Virus record (IMG/VR): IMGVR_UViG_3300031999_000108
Location: 1 to 35,585 of that record
Reading direction: 5' to 3' (one strand)
Length of the DNA stretch: 35,585 nt
Origin: a virus
This document shows, one piece after another, positions 5,305 through 12,123 of the stretch (its first letter is position 1; each line of letters begins with the position of its first letter). A program made the position numbers and the translations under genes. The notes below the pieces were generated by a model, which saw only the letters and a list, made by a program, of their open reading frames with translations, was not told the DNA's origin and searched no databases.

Positions 5305-5608
5305 CCCAGAAGTTACTCGGCGGATCATCTACTGGAGCATAAAAGCTCAACGGTCGGGCAAAGTCGCTCACCCGCACTGGACATACGGCCCCAAAGCGAT
5401 GAAACGCAGGATTGACAGATGCTGCGTTGACAATCCTGAATGTAAAATGAATGAGGAGTGCTACTACCTATACGTTAAATTTGTCAATGCTACGGAGAAT
5501 CCCAAAGAACCTCAAGGTAAGTATGAGCGTCCCAAGCCTTCGGCGGTGGAAACTTATCCATTCTACGGACCGAGGCAATTAGTTCATGTAGATATAGTGA
5601 GATGTTAG
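5297..5608 (+). CDS. Unknown small basic protein with Cys cluster
   Basis: A 103-residue protein. The centre carries RCCVDNPECKMNEECYY, five Cys within about 16 residues, which may bind a metal. The N-terminus is basic (RRIIYWSIKAQRSGK). ATG 5297 lies within the end of the previous gene, preceded by AAGGAA. Function unknown. Confidence 0.45.
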   Translation: MYNPEVTRRIIYWSIKAQRSGKVAHPHWTYGPKAMKRRIDRCCVDNPECKMNEECYYLYVKFVNATENPKEPQGKYERPKPSAVETYPFYGPRQLVHVDIVRC

Positions 5609-5617
5609 GAGGGAAAA

Positions 5618-6241
5618 TTGAAAGGAATCTTATTTAAGACGGACATGATACAAGCTATCGTAGAGGGCAGAAAGACAGTTACCCGAAGGTTAGGTGGCCT
5701 AAATGATATTAATATGATAGGCCTAGACGGGGCAGGCCAACCAACAAGCCCCGACCAGTATAGATTACTAGGTATCCATGATGGTCTAGCCGATTTTGTA
5801 CGCACTGCCGTAGCTACTCCGAGCTTGAATATTGGAGTCGTTTATCATTGTAAGCCTCGCTACCAAGTAGGCGAGACTGTCTATATCAAAGAGGCGTGGC
5901 GACCTGATGACACATTTAAGGGCGGTGGCATACCTCGGCTCGGCATTCAATTTGGCGAAGCGGTGATATGGAAAGCAGACAACCCAGACCAATCAGGTAA
6001 ATGGCATTCTCCAATGATGATGCCCCAATGGGCAGCCCGCTACTTTATCCTGATTAAAGATGTCAGGGCAGAGAGATTGCAGGAGATACCCCACAATGAG
6101 GTTATAGCGGAAGGGATAGATATAACCACAACAAACTATCCTAGCACGAAATTTAAGGAACTCTGGAACTCTATCAACAAAGACTATCCCTGGGAAAGTA
6201 ACCCTTGGATTTTCAAATACGAGTTTGAGTTAGTTAAATGA
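5618..6241 (+). CDS. ASCH-domain protein (large form)
   Basis: A 207-residue protein. The N-terminus ILFKTDMIQAIVEGRKTVTRR is the first strand and helix of the ASCH fold, followed by RYQVGETVYIKEAWR and a C-terminal strand (WIFKYEFELV), the typical order in phage ASCH proteins. ASCH folds relate to PUA domains and are thought to bind RNA; the YqfB branch hydrolyses acetylcytidine. The substrate here is unknown. Start TTG 5618 is set by AGGAGGG 5 bases upstream. The stop overlaps the DUF5131 gene as ATGA. A second ASCH protein is at 9330. Confidence 0.75.
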   Translation: MKGILFKTDMIQAIVEGRKTVTRRLGGLNDINMIGLDGAGQPTSPDQYRLLGIHDGLADFVRTAVATPSLNIGVVYHCKPRYQVGETVYIKEAWRPDDTFKGGGIPRLGIQFGEAVIWKADNPDQSGKWHSPMMMPQWAARYFILIKDVRAERLQEIPHNEVIAEGIDITTTNYPSTKFKELWNSINKDYPWESNPWIFKYEFELVK

Positions 6242-7044
6242 CAACTAATATAGAGTGGGTAAAAAATCCTGACGGGACAAAGGGATATACGATAAACCCA
6301 GTCAAGGGCTTGTGCCCGATGGCGTGTTCTTATTGCTATGCCCGCCGAATCTATAAGAGGTTTAAATGGAACCCAGAGATAAGATATGACCCTGATGCTT
6401 TCAAGGGTTTGCCTTCTAAACCAGCACGTGTTTTTGTTGGTTCAACAATGGAACTCTTTGGGGATTGGGTTGATAGAGACTGGATGCACATGACATTCGC
6501 AAAGATACTAGCACGACCCCAGCATACGTTTATTTTCCTCACCAAACAATGCCAAAACTTACCAAGAGAATTTCCCTCGAATTGCTGGGTTGGGGTAACA
6601 GCCTTAAATGATGCCCAATTACTTCTAGCCGAGACGCAATTTGAGAAGATTAAAGCAAATGTGAAATTTCTTAGCCTAGAGCCATTAAGAAATCAACTAG
6701 ATGCCTTTAGGTATATGAAACAACCCCAATGGGTTATCATCGGGCAACAAACGCCAGTCTCTAGGAAAACCGAACCTAAAATCGAGTGGGTGAGGGAAAT
6801 TGTTGAGGCTGCAGACCGGGCAGGGACCCCTGTGTTCCTGAAAAATAATCTAAGACGCCTGTTGGTACCAGAGGATTGTAGCAAACCAAACTATCTTATG
6901 GACGACATATTCTGGGCTTCTGAGAAGGCTCAGTTAAGGCAAGAGATGTTAAATGACTATTACCCTTTTCATTCTTTCCTCCTTTGTACGGCGGTGGGAA
7001 CACTTTTTAAGCCTTCTCACCGCCTTTTCTGGAGGCATGAATGA
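6238..7044 (+). CDS. DUF5131 (phage Gp37/Gp68-like) radical-SAM-like protein
   Basis: A 268-residue protein. The N-terminus has IEWVKNPDGTKGYTINPVKG then CPMACSYCYARR, a C-x3-C-x2-C cluster as in radical SAM enzymes. Further family landmarks are RVFVGSTMELFGDW, the FIFLTKQ strand, NCWVGVTALN and KFLSLEPL. Known: DUF5131 proteins are widespread in phages and related to radical SAM proteins; their reaction is not established. It is coupled to the ASCH gene before it and the regulator after it. The last 25 residues are atypical: a terminator-like hairpin (6990-7028) lies inside this end, which suggests read-through of a former gene end. Confidence 0.8.
   Translation: MTTNIEWVKNPDGTKGYTINPVKGLCPMACSYCYARRIYKRFKWNPEIRYDPDAFKGLPSKPARVFVGSTMELFGDWVDRDWMHMTFAKILARPQHTFIFLTKQCQNLPREFPSNCWVGVTALNDAQLLLAETQFEKIKANVKFLSLEPLRNQLDAFRYMKQPQWVIIGQQTPVSRKTEPKIEWVREIVEAADRAGTPVFLKNNLRRLLVPEDCSKPNYLMDDIFWASEKAQLRQEMLNDYYPFHSFLLCTAVGTLFKPSHRLFWRHE
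6990..7028 (+). terminator. Terminator-like hairpin within the end of the DUF5131 gene
   Basis: GGCGGTGGGAA (6990-7000) pairs with TTCTCACCGCC (7014-7024), 11 bp with one G-U, a 13-base loop, then TTTT (7025-7028). It lies 20 bases before the DUF5131 stop and just ahead of the next gene's ribosome site, so it could attenuate transcription into the regulator gene. Confidence 0.45.
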
Positions 7045-7634
7045 ATAGAGATTTACTATCAGCGGCAGGTATTAAGGGCGGTAATACTCTAAAGCATCGC
7101 TGGACTGATGAGGAGCGGGCTGTAGTCTGCCGTGACTATAAAGGCACAAATGCCAGCGCCCTGGCAATAGCTAATGGGTTGGGCGTTACGCTTAACGCTG
7201 TTAAGGGGCAAGCAAGCAAACTTGGCATACTCCAGCAAAAAAGCCCGCCTTGGACGCCCGAGGAGTTAGAACGCCTTGAGGAATTGGTGCACCGATGCTC
7301 AGTAACAGAAATAGCCAAGAAACTGCACCGTTCGCCCAATGCCGTGAAGATAAAGGCAACTAGATTAAAGCTCAAACTCAGGCTCAGGGATGAGTGGTAT
7401 ACCAAGATGGAAGTAACTGAAATATGTGGAGTTGACCATAAAAAAGTGCAGAGGTGGATTGACCAAGGTGTGCTAAAAGCGTCATGGCATAACGGCACGA
7501 GGCCCCAAAAGAATGGTATGGCTATGTGGCATATTGAGGCGAAGGACCTAAAGGACTTCATAATCAACTACTCGGGGGAATTACTCGGAAGGAATGTGGA
7601 TATACAGCAAATAGTATGGCTGCTAGAGGCATGA
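7041..7634 (+). CDS. DNA-binding regulator with two Myb/SANT-like repeats and a MerR-like HTH
   Basis: A 197-residue protein. Two tandem copies of a W-T-x-E-E ... helix-turn-helix unit are visible: residues 20-63 (HRWTDEERAVV ... LNAVKGQASKLGI) and 69-112 (PPWTPEELERLEEL ... PNAVKIKATRLKLKL). A third HTH follows (MEVTEICGVDHKKVQRWIDQG), of the MerR/excisionase type that ends in a Trp and a Phe-Ile helix. Probably a transcription regulator, perhaps of later genes, but no target is visible. GGAGG lies 5 bases before ATG 7041, which is in an ATGA overlap. Confidence 0.65.
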   Translation: MNRDLLSAAGIKGGNTLKHRWTDEERAVVCRDYKGTNASALAIANGLGVTLNAVKGQASKLGILQQKSPPWTPEELERLEELVHRCSVTEIAKKLHRSPNAVKIKATRLKLKLRLRDEWYTKMEVTEICGVDHKKVQRWIDQGVLKASWHNGTRPQKNGMAMWHIEAKDLKDFIINYSGELLGRNVDIQQIVWLLEA

Positions 7635-7656
7635 ATGAGTATGACAGGAGAGAGGA

Positions 7657-8421
7657 ATGGCTAGTAGAACCTGGATTAAGATTTATTGTGATAAGTGGCT
7701 GAATGGCACTCTCCGAGATGAAACTCCAGAGTTTCGGGGAATCTGGGTTGACCTTCTCGTGCTGGCTGGGTCTGGGAAGTATGGTGATTCCGGGGAAATA
7801 AAAATAACTGACCAGGTGGGATTTTTGGATGAACAATTAGCCGACCTACTGCAAATTTCCCGCCAAAAATGGGTGACCATAAAGAAAAAGTTGATAGAAA
7901 CTGATAGGGTCATAGTCAAAAATAACAACACAATTGCCATAAAAAACTGGTCAAAATACCAATCAGAATATGATAGACAAAAGCCATATCGCCACTCACA
8001 AGATACGAGTAATCCTGCCTCTGAAAACAGTAACTTAAAGTTACAACCAGAAGTTACAACCGAAAGTGTAACCAAAAGTGCAACAGGAGAAAGAGATAAG
8101 AGATTAGAGAAAGAGAACATAGAAAGAGAAGGTGTTAGTTTATCTATAGAAGATGTTTACGAAGTTTATAAAAAGAGTATTACGGGGACATTGAATGAAC
8201 CCGGCGAGGTCAGTGAGGAAATGGAGAACGAACTGGCACTGGCTGCAAAGAGATTTACTGCGCCCTGGGTGGCCGACGCTATTATCGAGGCAGTGAAACG
8301 ACAGAGAAAGGACTGGAGATATATTGGCGGTATCTTGAAGAATTGGGAGCGATTTGGGAAGGATGCCATGCTGCCCGATAAATATACTGGGGGCAAATAT
8401 CAAGGACTCGTAAGGAGATAG
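7657..8421 (+). CDS. Phage replication initiator (DnaD/DnaB-like replisome organiser)
   Basis: A 254-residue protein. The N-terminal 115 residues fit the winged-helix domain of phage replisome organisers (RTWIKIYCDKWLNGTLRDET ... LADLLQISRQKWVTIKKKL ... IAIKNWSKYQSEYDR). A polar linker follows. The C-terminal 80 residues match a DnaD-like domain ending in RYIGGILKNWERFG, the Y-x-x-x-I-L-x-N-W signature. Known: such proteins bind the phage origin and help load the host helicase. Inferred: the origin often lies inside or next to this gene, but I see no clear iteron set. AGAGAGG precedes the ATG. Confidence 0.8.
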   Translation: MASRTWIKIYCDKWLNGTLRDETPEFRGIWVDLLVLAGSGKYGDSGEIKITDQVGFLDEQLADLLQISRQKWVTIKKKLIETDRVIVKNNNTIAIKNWSKYQSEYDRQKPYRHSQDTSNPASENSNLKLQPEVTTESVTKSATGERDKRLEKENIEREGVSLSIEDVYEVYKKSITGTLNEPGEVSEEMENELALAAKRFTAPWVADAIIEAVKRQRKDWRYIGGILKNWERFGKDAMLPDKYTGGKYQGLVRR

Positions 8422-8455
8422 CCTTTGCAAAGTAAAGATAGAGTAAAGGAGGAAC

Positions 8456-8788
8456 ATGGGTAATACATTAAGTGAAGTTGAGGCAATCTTGAAGGTAAGT
8501 GGGATAAGTGCTTTCTTGCCAGCAAAGATTAAGGATAGCGTGTGTCGCAGCGTGGCGACAGACATTATAGCTTATTATGAGCCTCTAATCCAGCAGGCAA
8601 AGGCTGAGGTAGCAAGGGAGATATTTGAGGTTTATGACTGCTATATTAAGCTCTTGGGGGAGGAAATTGACGAGTTGTTCGGTTTAGCTTTTGCTCACGG
8701 CTGGCGTTCTAAAAGAGCTAAAGCTGGTAACAAATGCCGAGCTGATATTCAAACTATGAAGTCCAAATATACAGGAGGGCAGAAATGA
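8456..8788 (+). CDS. Unknown helical protein
   Basis: A 110-residue protein, predicted alpha-helical and soluble, with a central AKAEVAREIFEVYD helix and a basic C-terminus (GWRSKRAKAGNKCRAD). AAAGGAGGAAC precedes ATG 8456. The stop overlaps the next ATG by 4 bases. No family recognised. It sits between the replication initiator and small early genes. Confidence 0.5.
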   Translation: MGNTLSEVEAILKVSGISAFLPAKIKDSVCRSVATDIIAYYEPLIQQAKAEVAREIFEVYDCYIKLLGEEIDELFGLAFAHGWRSKRAKAGNKCRADIQTMKSKYTGGQK

Positions 8789-9042
8789 GAGAACAGATAG
8801 CAGAAGAACTTTATTATCAGAATTTTAGACCAGACGTGCGAGACAAGGTTATTTCTTGGGAAACAATTAGTGACGTAACAAGGCAGCATTTCATCGAAGA
8901 TGCCGACCAAATCCTCTCCCTAATGAGGGAGGAGATAAAGAAGGTGGAGAATCCCTTTCCTGAAAAGCGAGGATTCATGGCACAGTTTGAAGCCTTTGAG
9001 GATTGTCGTCAGAAGATTATTAAGAAATTGGAATCCGAGTAG
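8785..9042 (+). CDS. Unknown small acidic protein
   Basis: An 85-residue protein coupled by an ATGA overlap, with AGGAGG about 8 bases upstream. Contains a Trp-Glu helix (VISWETISDVTRQHFIEDAD) and a C-terminal amphipathic helix rich in Lys and Glu. Proteins with an I-x-W-E-x-I-x-D-x-x-R core appear in many phage early regions. Function unknown. Confidence 0.5.
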   Translation: MREQIAEELYYQNFRPDVRDKVISWETISDVTRQHFIEDADQILSLMREEIKKVENPFPEKRGFMAQFEAFEDCRQKIIKKLESE

Positions 9043-9070
9043 GTGAAACCATAAGAAAGGAGAAGATGAA

Positions 9071-9292
9071 ATGAATAGAGTAATAGATAAAATAGAAACA
9101 ATAGTAGAGGAAGTTGAGGATGGTATCAGGAAGTTAAACGAGAATGAAATATGGACTGCTAATAGTCATTCAATTAGTATGTTCATCGTGTCTATATTTC
9201 TGCTATTTCTTGCTATCGGCGCATTTCTACTGGAGTTGTATTTCTTTGTGAAGTTTAAGATAGTTTGGAGACTGAGAAGCCACCGAAGCTGA
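9071..9292 (+). CDS. Small single-pass membrane protein
   Basis: A 73-residue protein. Residues 1-38 are charged and soluble (IDKIETIVEEVEDGIRKLNENE). Residues 39-66 form one strong membrane segment (FIVSIFLLFLAIGAFLLELY), then a basic tail (RLRSHRS), giving an N-out or N-in single span depending on the positive-inside rule (tail most likely cytoplasmic). AAAGGAGAAG precedes the start. The role is unknown; the place in the early operon argues against a holin. Confidence 0.5.
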   Translation: MNRVIDKIETIVEEVEDGIRKLNENEIWTANSHSISMFIVSIFLLFLAIGAFLLELYFFVKFKIVWRLRSHRS

Positions 9293-9329
9293 TTTATGGA
9301 GTTTAGCAGTTAGATGATATGGAGCTGAA

Positions 9330-9809
9330 ATGAAAGCATTAAGTATTAAGCAACCCTGGGCATGGCTAATCTGCAAGGGGATCAAGGACGTAGAGAATAG
9401 GACTTGGCATATCCATATGCCGCCTCTATTGAATTACCCTGATACACCGAGACGAATTTATGTTCATGCTAGTAAGAAACCTGACTATAAAAGCCTCCCA
9501 GAAATTGAACGAATTATGTTAGGCAACAATGTCCCTGCCGATATGGTAATGCTAAACGGGAAAATGTTTTGTCCAACTAATGATTACCTGAAAACTGTCA
9601 TAGGGCCCCTTGTAAGGGTTATGCCAAATACAATTATGACTCTTGGTGCCATCATCGGTGAGGTCGATATCATAGGCTGCACAGTTGAATCTGGTTCGCC
9701 ATGGTTCACCGGGCCTTATGCGCTCATACTAGCTAACGCAGTCCTCTATGAAAAGCCTCTTCCATGCAAAGGCAAACTGGGATTCTTCGAGCCTGATATA
9801 GAACTATGA
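9330..9809 (+). CDS. ASCH-domain protein (compact form)
   Basis: A 159-residue protein that is almost all ASCH domain: MKALSIKQPWAWLICKGIKDVENRTW is the standard first strand plus helix, with the K-x-P-W-A signature. Later come GAIIGEVDIIGC and a C-terminal ALILANAVLYEKPLPCKGKLGFF, all typical. Related to PUA-like RNA-binding domains and to YqfB amidohydrolases; activity here is untested. It is a distant relative of the 5618 protein. GGAG lies about 7 bases before the ATG, and the stop overlaps the NinG-like gene. Confidence 0.8.
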   Translation: MKALSIKQPWAWLICKGIKDVENRTWHIHMPPLLNYPDTPRRIYVHASKKPDYKSLPEIERIMLGNNVPADMVMLNGKMFCPTNDYLKTVIGPLVRVMPNTIMTLGAIIGEVDIIGCTVESGSPWFTGPYALILANAVLYEKPLPCKGKLGFFEPDIEL

Positions 9810-10240
9810 TGTTCAAGACTAAAGAGAGGAAAACGAAAACTTTAGGGAAACTCAAGAAAGAGGCTTGGGATGTTTTCAGTAGATATACTCGTATGACGGA
9901 CTGCCTCAGGACAACGGGATGTCTGAGTTGGGGGCTGTGTATCACTTGTGAGAAGCGCTACCACATTAAATTACTCCAGGCTGGACATCTTATCCCTGGC
10001 CGGCATAACGCTAACCTATTCTCGGAAAAGGGTACTCATGCACAGTGTTACAACTGCAATATAAACCTTAAAGGGAACACGCTAGAATACCGGCGACAGA
10101 TTATAAAACTATACGGCGAAGGTGCTGATGAGAGATTAGAAGCCGAAAATAGAGTGGTTAAGAAATACACCAGAGCCGAACTAATGGAACTCAAAGAACT
10201 TTACACCCAGAAGATTAAGGAACTCGAGAGCAATTATTGA
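9806..10240 (+). CDS. ninG: NinG/Rap-like recombination endonuclease
   Basis: A 144-residue protein. Core motif LQAGHLIPGRHNANLFSEKG then HAQCYNCNINLKGN and a YRRQIIKLYG helix match lambda NinG (Rap), preceded by a Cys pair (CITCEKRYH) for the zinc site. The A-G-H, N and C-x2-C-N residues form an HNH-like centre. Known: Rap resolves branched DNA in lambda recombination. The family name is well supported; the reaction here is inferred. Starts at ATGATG in an overlap with the ASCH gene and is followed by a helical C-terminal tail (RAELMELKELY). Confidence 0.75.
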   Translation: MMFKTKERKTKTLGKLKKEAWDVFSRYTRMTDCLRTTGCLSWGLCITCEKRYHIKLLQAGHLIPGRHNANLFSEKGTHAQCYNCNINLKGNTLEYRRQIIKLYGEGADERLEAENRVVKKYTRAELMELKELYTQKIKELESNY

Positions 10241-10252
10241 AGGAGGTAAATA

Positions 10253-10618
10253 ATGGCAAATATTGAACTAACAGACCATATTAGAGACAAGGTTCGGGAA
10301 GCCCTTATGACCTCGCTAACCCCTGAGCAACTCGACCAATTCGTAAAGGCTGAAATAGATAGCCTCTTCAAGCCCCGGAGAACAGGGTACAACGACCTTC
10401 CCTCTCTCTTCAATGAAATGGTGAAGGCTGAACTTGAAACGCTAGTCAAGTTAGAGGTCAAGAAGTGGCTAGCGGAGAATTTCGAAAGTGCATGGACAGA
10501 CAGGGGCTCAGAAAGGCTAGTTGGCGAGGCCGTCAAGCAGTTTGTTCCCATTGTTATTGAGAGTCTTGCTTCTGGACTAATTTCACAAGCGTTAGTCGAA
10601 ATACGTAATAGGTTATGA
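10253..10618 (+). CDS. Unknown helical protein
   Basis: A 121-residue, mostly helical, charged protein (LTPEQLDQFVKAEIDSLF, FNEMVKAELETLVKLEVKKW) without membrane segments or recognised motifs. GAAGGAGG with a good spacing precedes ATG 10253. Overlaps the next gene by ATGA. It sits at the end of the early operon after the recombination nuclease. Confidence 0.5.
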   Translation: MANIELTDHIRDKVREALMTSLTPEQLDQFVKAEIDSLFKPRRTGYNDLPSLFNEMVKAELETLVKLEVKKWLAENFESAWTDRGSERLVGEAVKQFVPIVIESLASGLISQALVEIRNRL

Positions 10619-10797
10619 TTGAAGGCATAAAGCTGATAGAGTGCAAAGCCTTGTTAGGACAAGTAAAGCAGTCCTTGAATTTACAAGAGGCAAAGGTTAT
10701 CATGTTAATGAGAGAACGCCGGTATCAGACAATTACAGTGATAATGGAGAATGGCAAAGTGGTGCATAAAGAGAGAAAGGAAAGCATTAAAGACTAA
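10615..10797 (+). CDS. Unknown small basic protein
   Basis: A 60-residue protein with an N-terminal helix and a basic C-terminal half in beta-like alternation (RRYQTITVIMENGKVVHKERK). It starts in an ATGA overlap. It is the last gene before the strong terminator at 10818-10870, so it probably ends the early transcript. Function unknown. Confidence 0.5.
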   Translation: MIEGIKLIECKALLGQVKQSLNLQEAKVIMLMRERRYQTITVIMENGKVVHKERKESIKD

Positions 10798-10817
10798 CTA
10801 GCTCTATCAAAGCACTT

Positions 10818-10870
10818 GGGGGGCGAGTTTTAAGGTCACAAATTGTGATCTTGAGATTCGCCTCTTTTTT
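10818..10870 (+). terminator. Rho-independent terminator ending the early operon
   Basis: An outer stem GGCGA (10822-10826)/TCGCC (10858-10862) and an inner stem AAGGTCAC/GTGATCTT (10832-10852, one G-U pair) form a two-part hairpin, followed by T6 at 10865-10870. Confidence 0.8.
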
Positions 10871-10879
10871 GTTACGAAG

Positions 10880-11086
10880 ATGGATTTGTGGTTTTGCTTA
10901 TCGAAAGAGAATAAGGACAAGCTGGCTCGGTTCTACGAGGAGAACTTCGGCATGAAGTTGGTCCCGCCGCGGAGGGATCGCCGGGCTATTCACTGCGAGG
11001 TAAAGATTGAGGACACCGCGGAGATAAGCCGTTTAATGCAAGAATCCCCGAATTACTCGCTTGATGTTCAAGGGAGGGAGCAATAA
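10880..11086 (+). CDS. Unknown small protein
   Basis: A 68-residue protein starting 10 bases after the terminator's T run, with a weak ribosome site. The sequence has a basic centre (PPRRDRRAIHCEVKI) and an acidic start of helix (KENKDKLARFYEENFG). Function unknown. GC-rich codons (CCGCCGCGG, CGCCGGGC) around 10965-10985 stand out from the AT-leaning neighbours. The stop overlaps the proposed ATA start of the next gene. Confidence 0.4.
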   Translation: MDLWFCLSKENKDKLARFYEENFGMKLVPPRRDRRAIHCEVKIEDTAEISRLMQESPNYSLDVQGREQ

Positions 11087-11547
11087 CCGACTTTAGACCA
11101 TGCCGCAACTGTCAGGATTGGAAGACATGCCTATTGACGGAGAGTGAAAAGGACTGGTTTGGCTATCAGGACATTCGCTTCTGCCCGCAACACGTATTCT
11201 GGCTCTTAAAATATGAGAGGATTATTCGGGGGAAGCGATGGCCTGTACCGGATAACACAACGCTAGGTGGCATGGGTGGGCAAGTGCTTTCAGAGGCGAC
11301 CTTTACCAAAGTATCGCTTATTCTGGCCGAGTTATATGCCAGGCTGGCCAGTGCTGGGACAAAAGGTGAACTTCTAAGTTCACAATGCAAAGAACTCGAA
11401 CGCGACAAGTTACAGTATCTAGACGACAAGGTTAAGGATGTCCTCTATTATGTGGCTGGGGATAAACGAAAACAGACATCTTTTAATGATTGGCTAAAGG
11501 TTCGGCGTTACCGAAAAGGTAACATGCCCCAAATGTGCCGAACGTGA
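11083..11547 (+). CDS. Cys-rich phage protein, probably starting at ATA
   Basis: The first standard start in this frame is TTG 11134, but 17 codons upstream of it are clearly part of the protein: they encode RPCRNCQDWKTCL, whose C-x2-C-x5-C pattern matches CRNCEQW in the 3458 gene. Behind that point the frame closes at 11062-11064. The only initiator-like codon in between is ATA 11083, overlapping the previous stop (ATAA) with AGGGAGGG just upstream, spaced as in a normal start. The product would be 154 residues, with a Cys/His-rich N-terminus, RFCPQHVFWLLKYERIIRG, and a helical C-terminal part. Function unknown. Confidence 0.6.
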   Translation: MTDFRPCRNCQDWKTCLLTESEKDWFGYQDIRFCPQHVFWLLKYERIIRGKRWPVPDNTTLGGMGGQVLSEATFTKVSLILAELYARLASAGTKGELLSSQCKELERDKLQYLDDKVKDVLYYVAGDKRKQTSFNDWLKVRRYRKGNMPQMCRT

Positions 11548-11557
11548 AGGGGAAAAC

Positions 11558-11586
11558 TTGACAAAGACTTTACGATGTGATATGGT
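11558..11586 (+). promoter_or_regulatory. Sigma70-like promoter (TTGACA-17-TATGGT)
   Basis: TTGACA (11558-11563), a 17-base spacer, then TATGGT (11581-11586). Transcription would begin near 11594 and immediately meet the hairpins at 11598-11637, so it makes either a short RNA or a read-through transcript into the genes at 11741 and beyond. Confidence 0.6.
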
Positions 11587-11597
11587 AGTTTTTGATT

Positions 11598-11637
11598 GGG
11601 CGAATTACGCCCCGGGCCTGCTTCGGCGGGTTTTTTT
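11598..11637 (+). terminator. GC hairpin followed by UUCG-loop terminator
   Basis: GGGCG/CGCCC (11598-11612, loop AATTA) is followed by CCTGC-TTCG-GCGGG (11617-11630) and T7 (11631-11637). The second is a classic intrinsic terminator with a UUCG loop. It lies only about 25-45 bases after the predicted start of the 11558 promoter. Confidence 0.8.
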
Positions 11638-11640
11638 GTT

Positions 11641-11662
11641 GCCACCTTTCAGGGTGGCTTTT
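11641..11662 (+). terminator. Second tandem terminator
   Basis: GCCACC (11641-11646) pairs with GGTGGC (11653-11658) around a 6-base loop, then TTTT (11659-11662). It directly follows the first terminator, giving a double stop. Confidence 0.6.
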
Positions 11663-11740
11663 CTATTTCCAACTGCTGGTACCAGGTCGATTATCCGGCA
11701 GGTTTATGCGTAATGAATGAAAGAATATAAGGAGGCGAAT

Positions 11741-12037
11741 ATGGATTTAGCACTTTTATGGTTAGTACTCGCAGCGTTCTTTGGCGGAATTATAGCGGCT
11801 CTCTTGGGATGGGCAGGCTCAGGTGAGGATTTCAAGCCCCGCAAGTTTCTCTCAAGTGTACTTCGTGCACTCATAGCCGCTTTCGTAGCCGCCGTATCTT
11901 ATCCACTAATAGGTTCAGTCACTGTGCCAATTCTTATTATGGCAGTCCTGGCTGGTGCCGGTGTGGATAGTCTCGGCAATCGCCTTGCTGGTAGCATTAC
12001 GACAACCGGTCCTACGACTACCAGCCCCCCAAAGTAA
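11741..12037 (+). CDS. Small membrane protein, holin candidate
   Basis: A 98-residue protein with three hydrophobic stretches: residues 3-24 (ALLWLVLAAFFGGIIAALLG), about 44-62 (ALIAAFVAAVSYPLIGS) and about 63-75 (VPILIMAVLAGAG), separated by a charged loop (GEDFKPRKF). It ends in a Thr/Pro-rich tail. GGAGG 6 bases before ATG 11741 sets the start; the ATG at 11717 has no such site. Size and topology fit a holin or a phage membrane accessory, but no endolysin gene is nearby, so the role stays open. Confidence 0.5.
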   Translation: MDLALLWLVLAAFFGGIIAALLGWAGSGEDFKPRKFLSSVLRALIAAFVAAVSYPLIGSVTVPILIMAVLAGAGVDSLGNRLAGSITTTGPTTTSPPK

Positions 12038-12087
12038 AAAGTAGAATAACTGTTTCTTTTCAACCTCATTCTCCTTTATAGGTGTTG

Positions 12088-12112
12088 GTGGCTCGGTTCA
12101 ATGCCGGGCCAC
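12088..12112 (+). other. Hairpin resembling a tRNA T-arm
   Basis: GTGGCTCGG (12088-12096) pairs with CCGGGCCAC (12104-12112), 9 bp with one T-G, around a TTCAATG loop. The inner 5 bp plus TTCAA look like a T-arm, 11 bases before the intact tRNA. No other tRNA arms are visible upstream, so it could be a tRNA relic or a processing or structural element. Confidence 0.4.
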
Positions 12113-12123
12113 TGACTTAGCGT

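Noticed and set aside
11717-11740. Extended start for the membrane protein at ATG 11717
   Set aside because: The eight extra residues encode the ribosome site itself (AAGGAGG); ATG 11741 has the right spacing.
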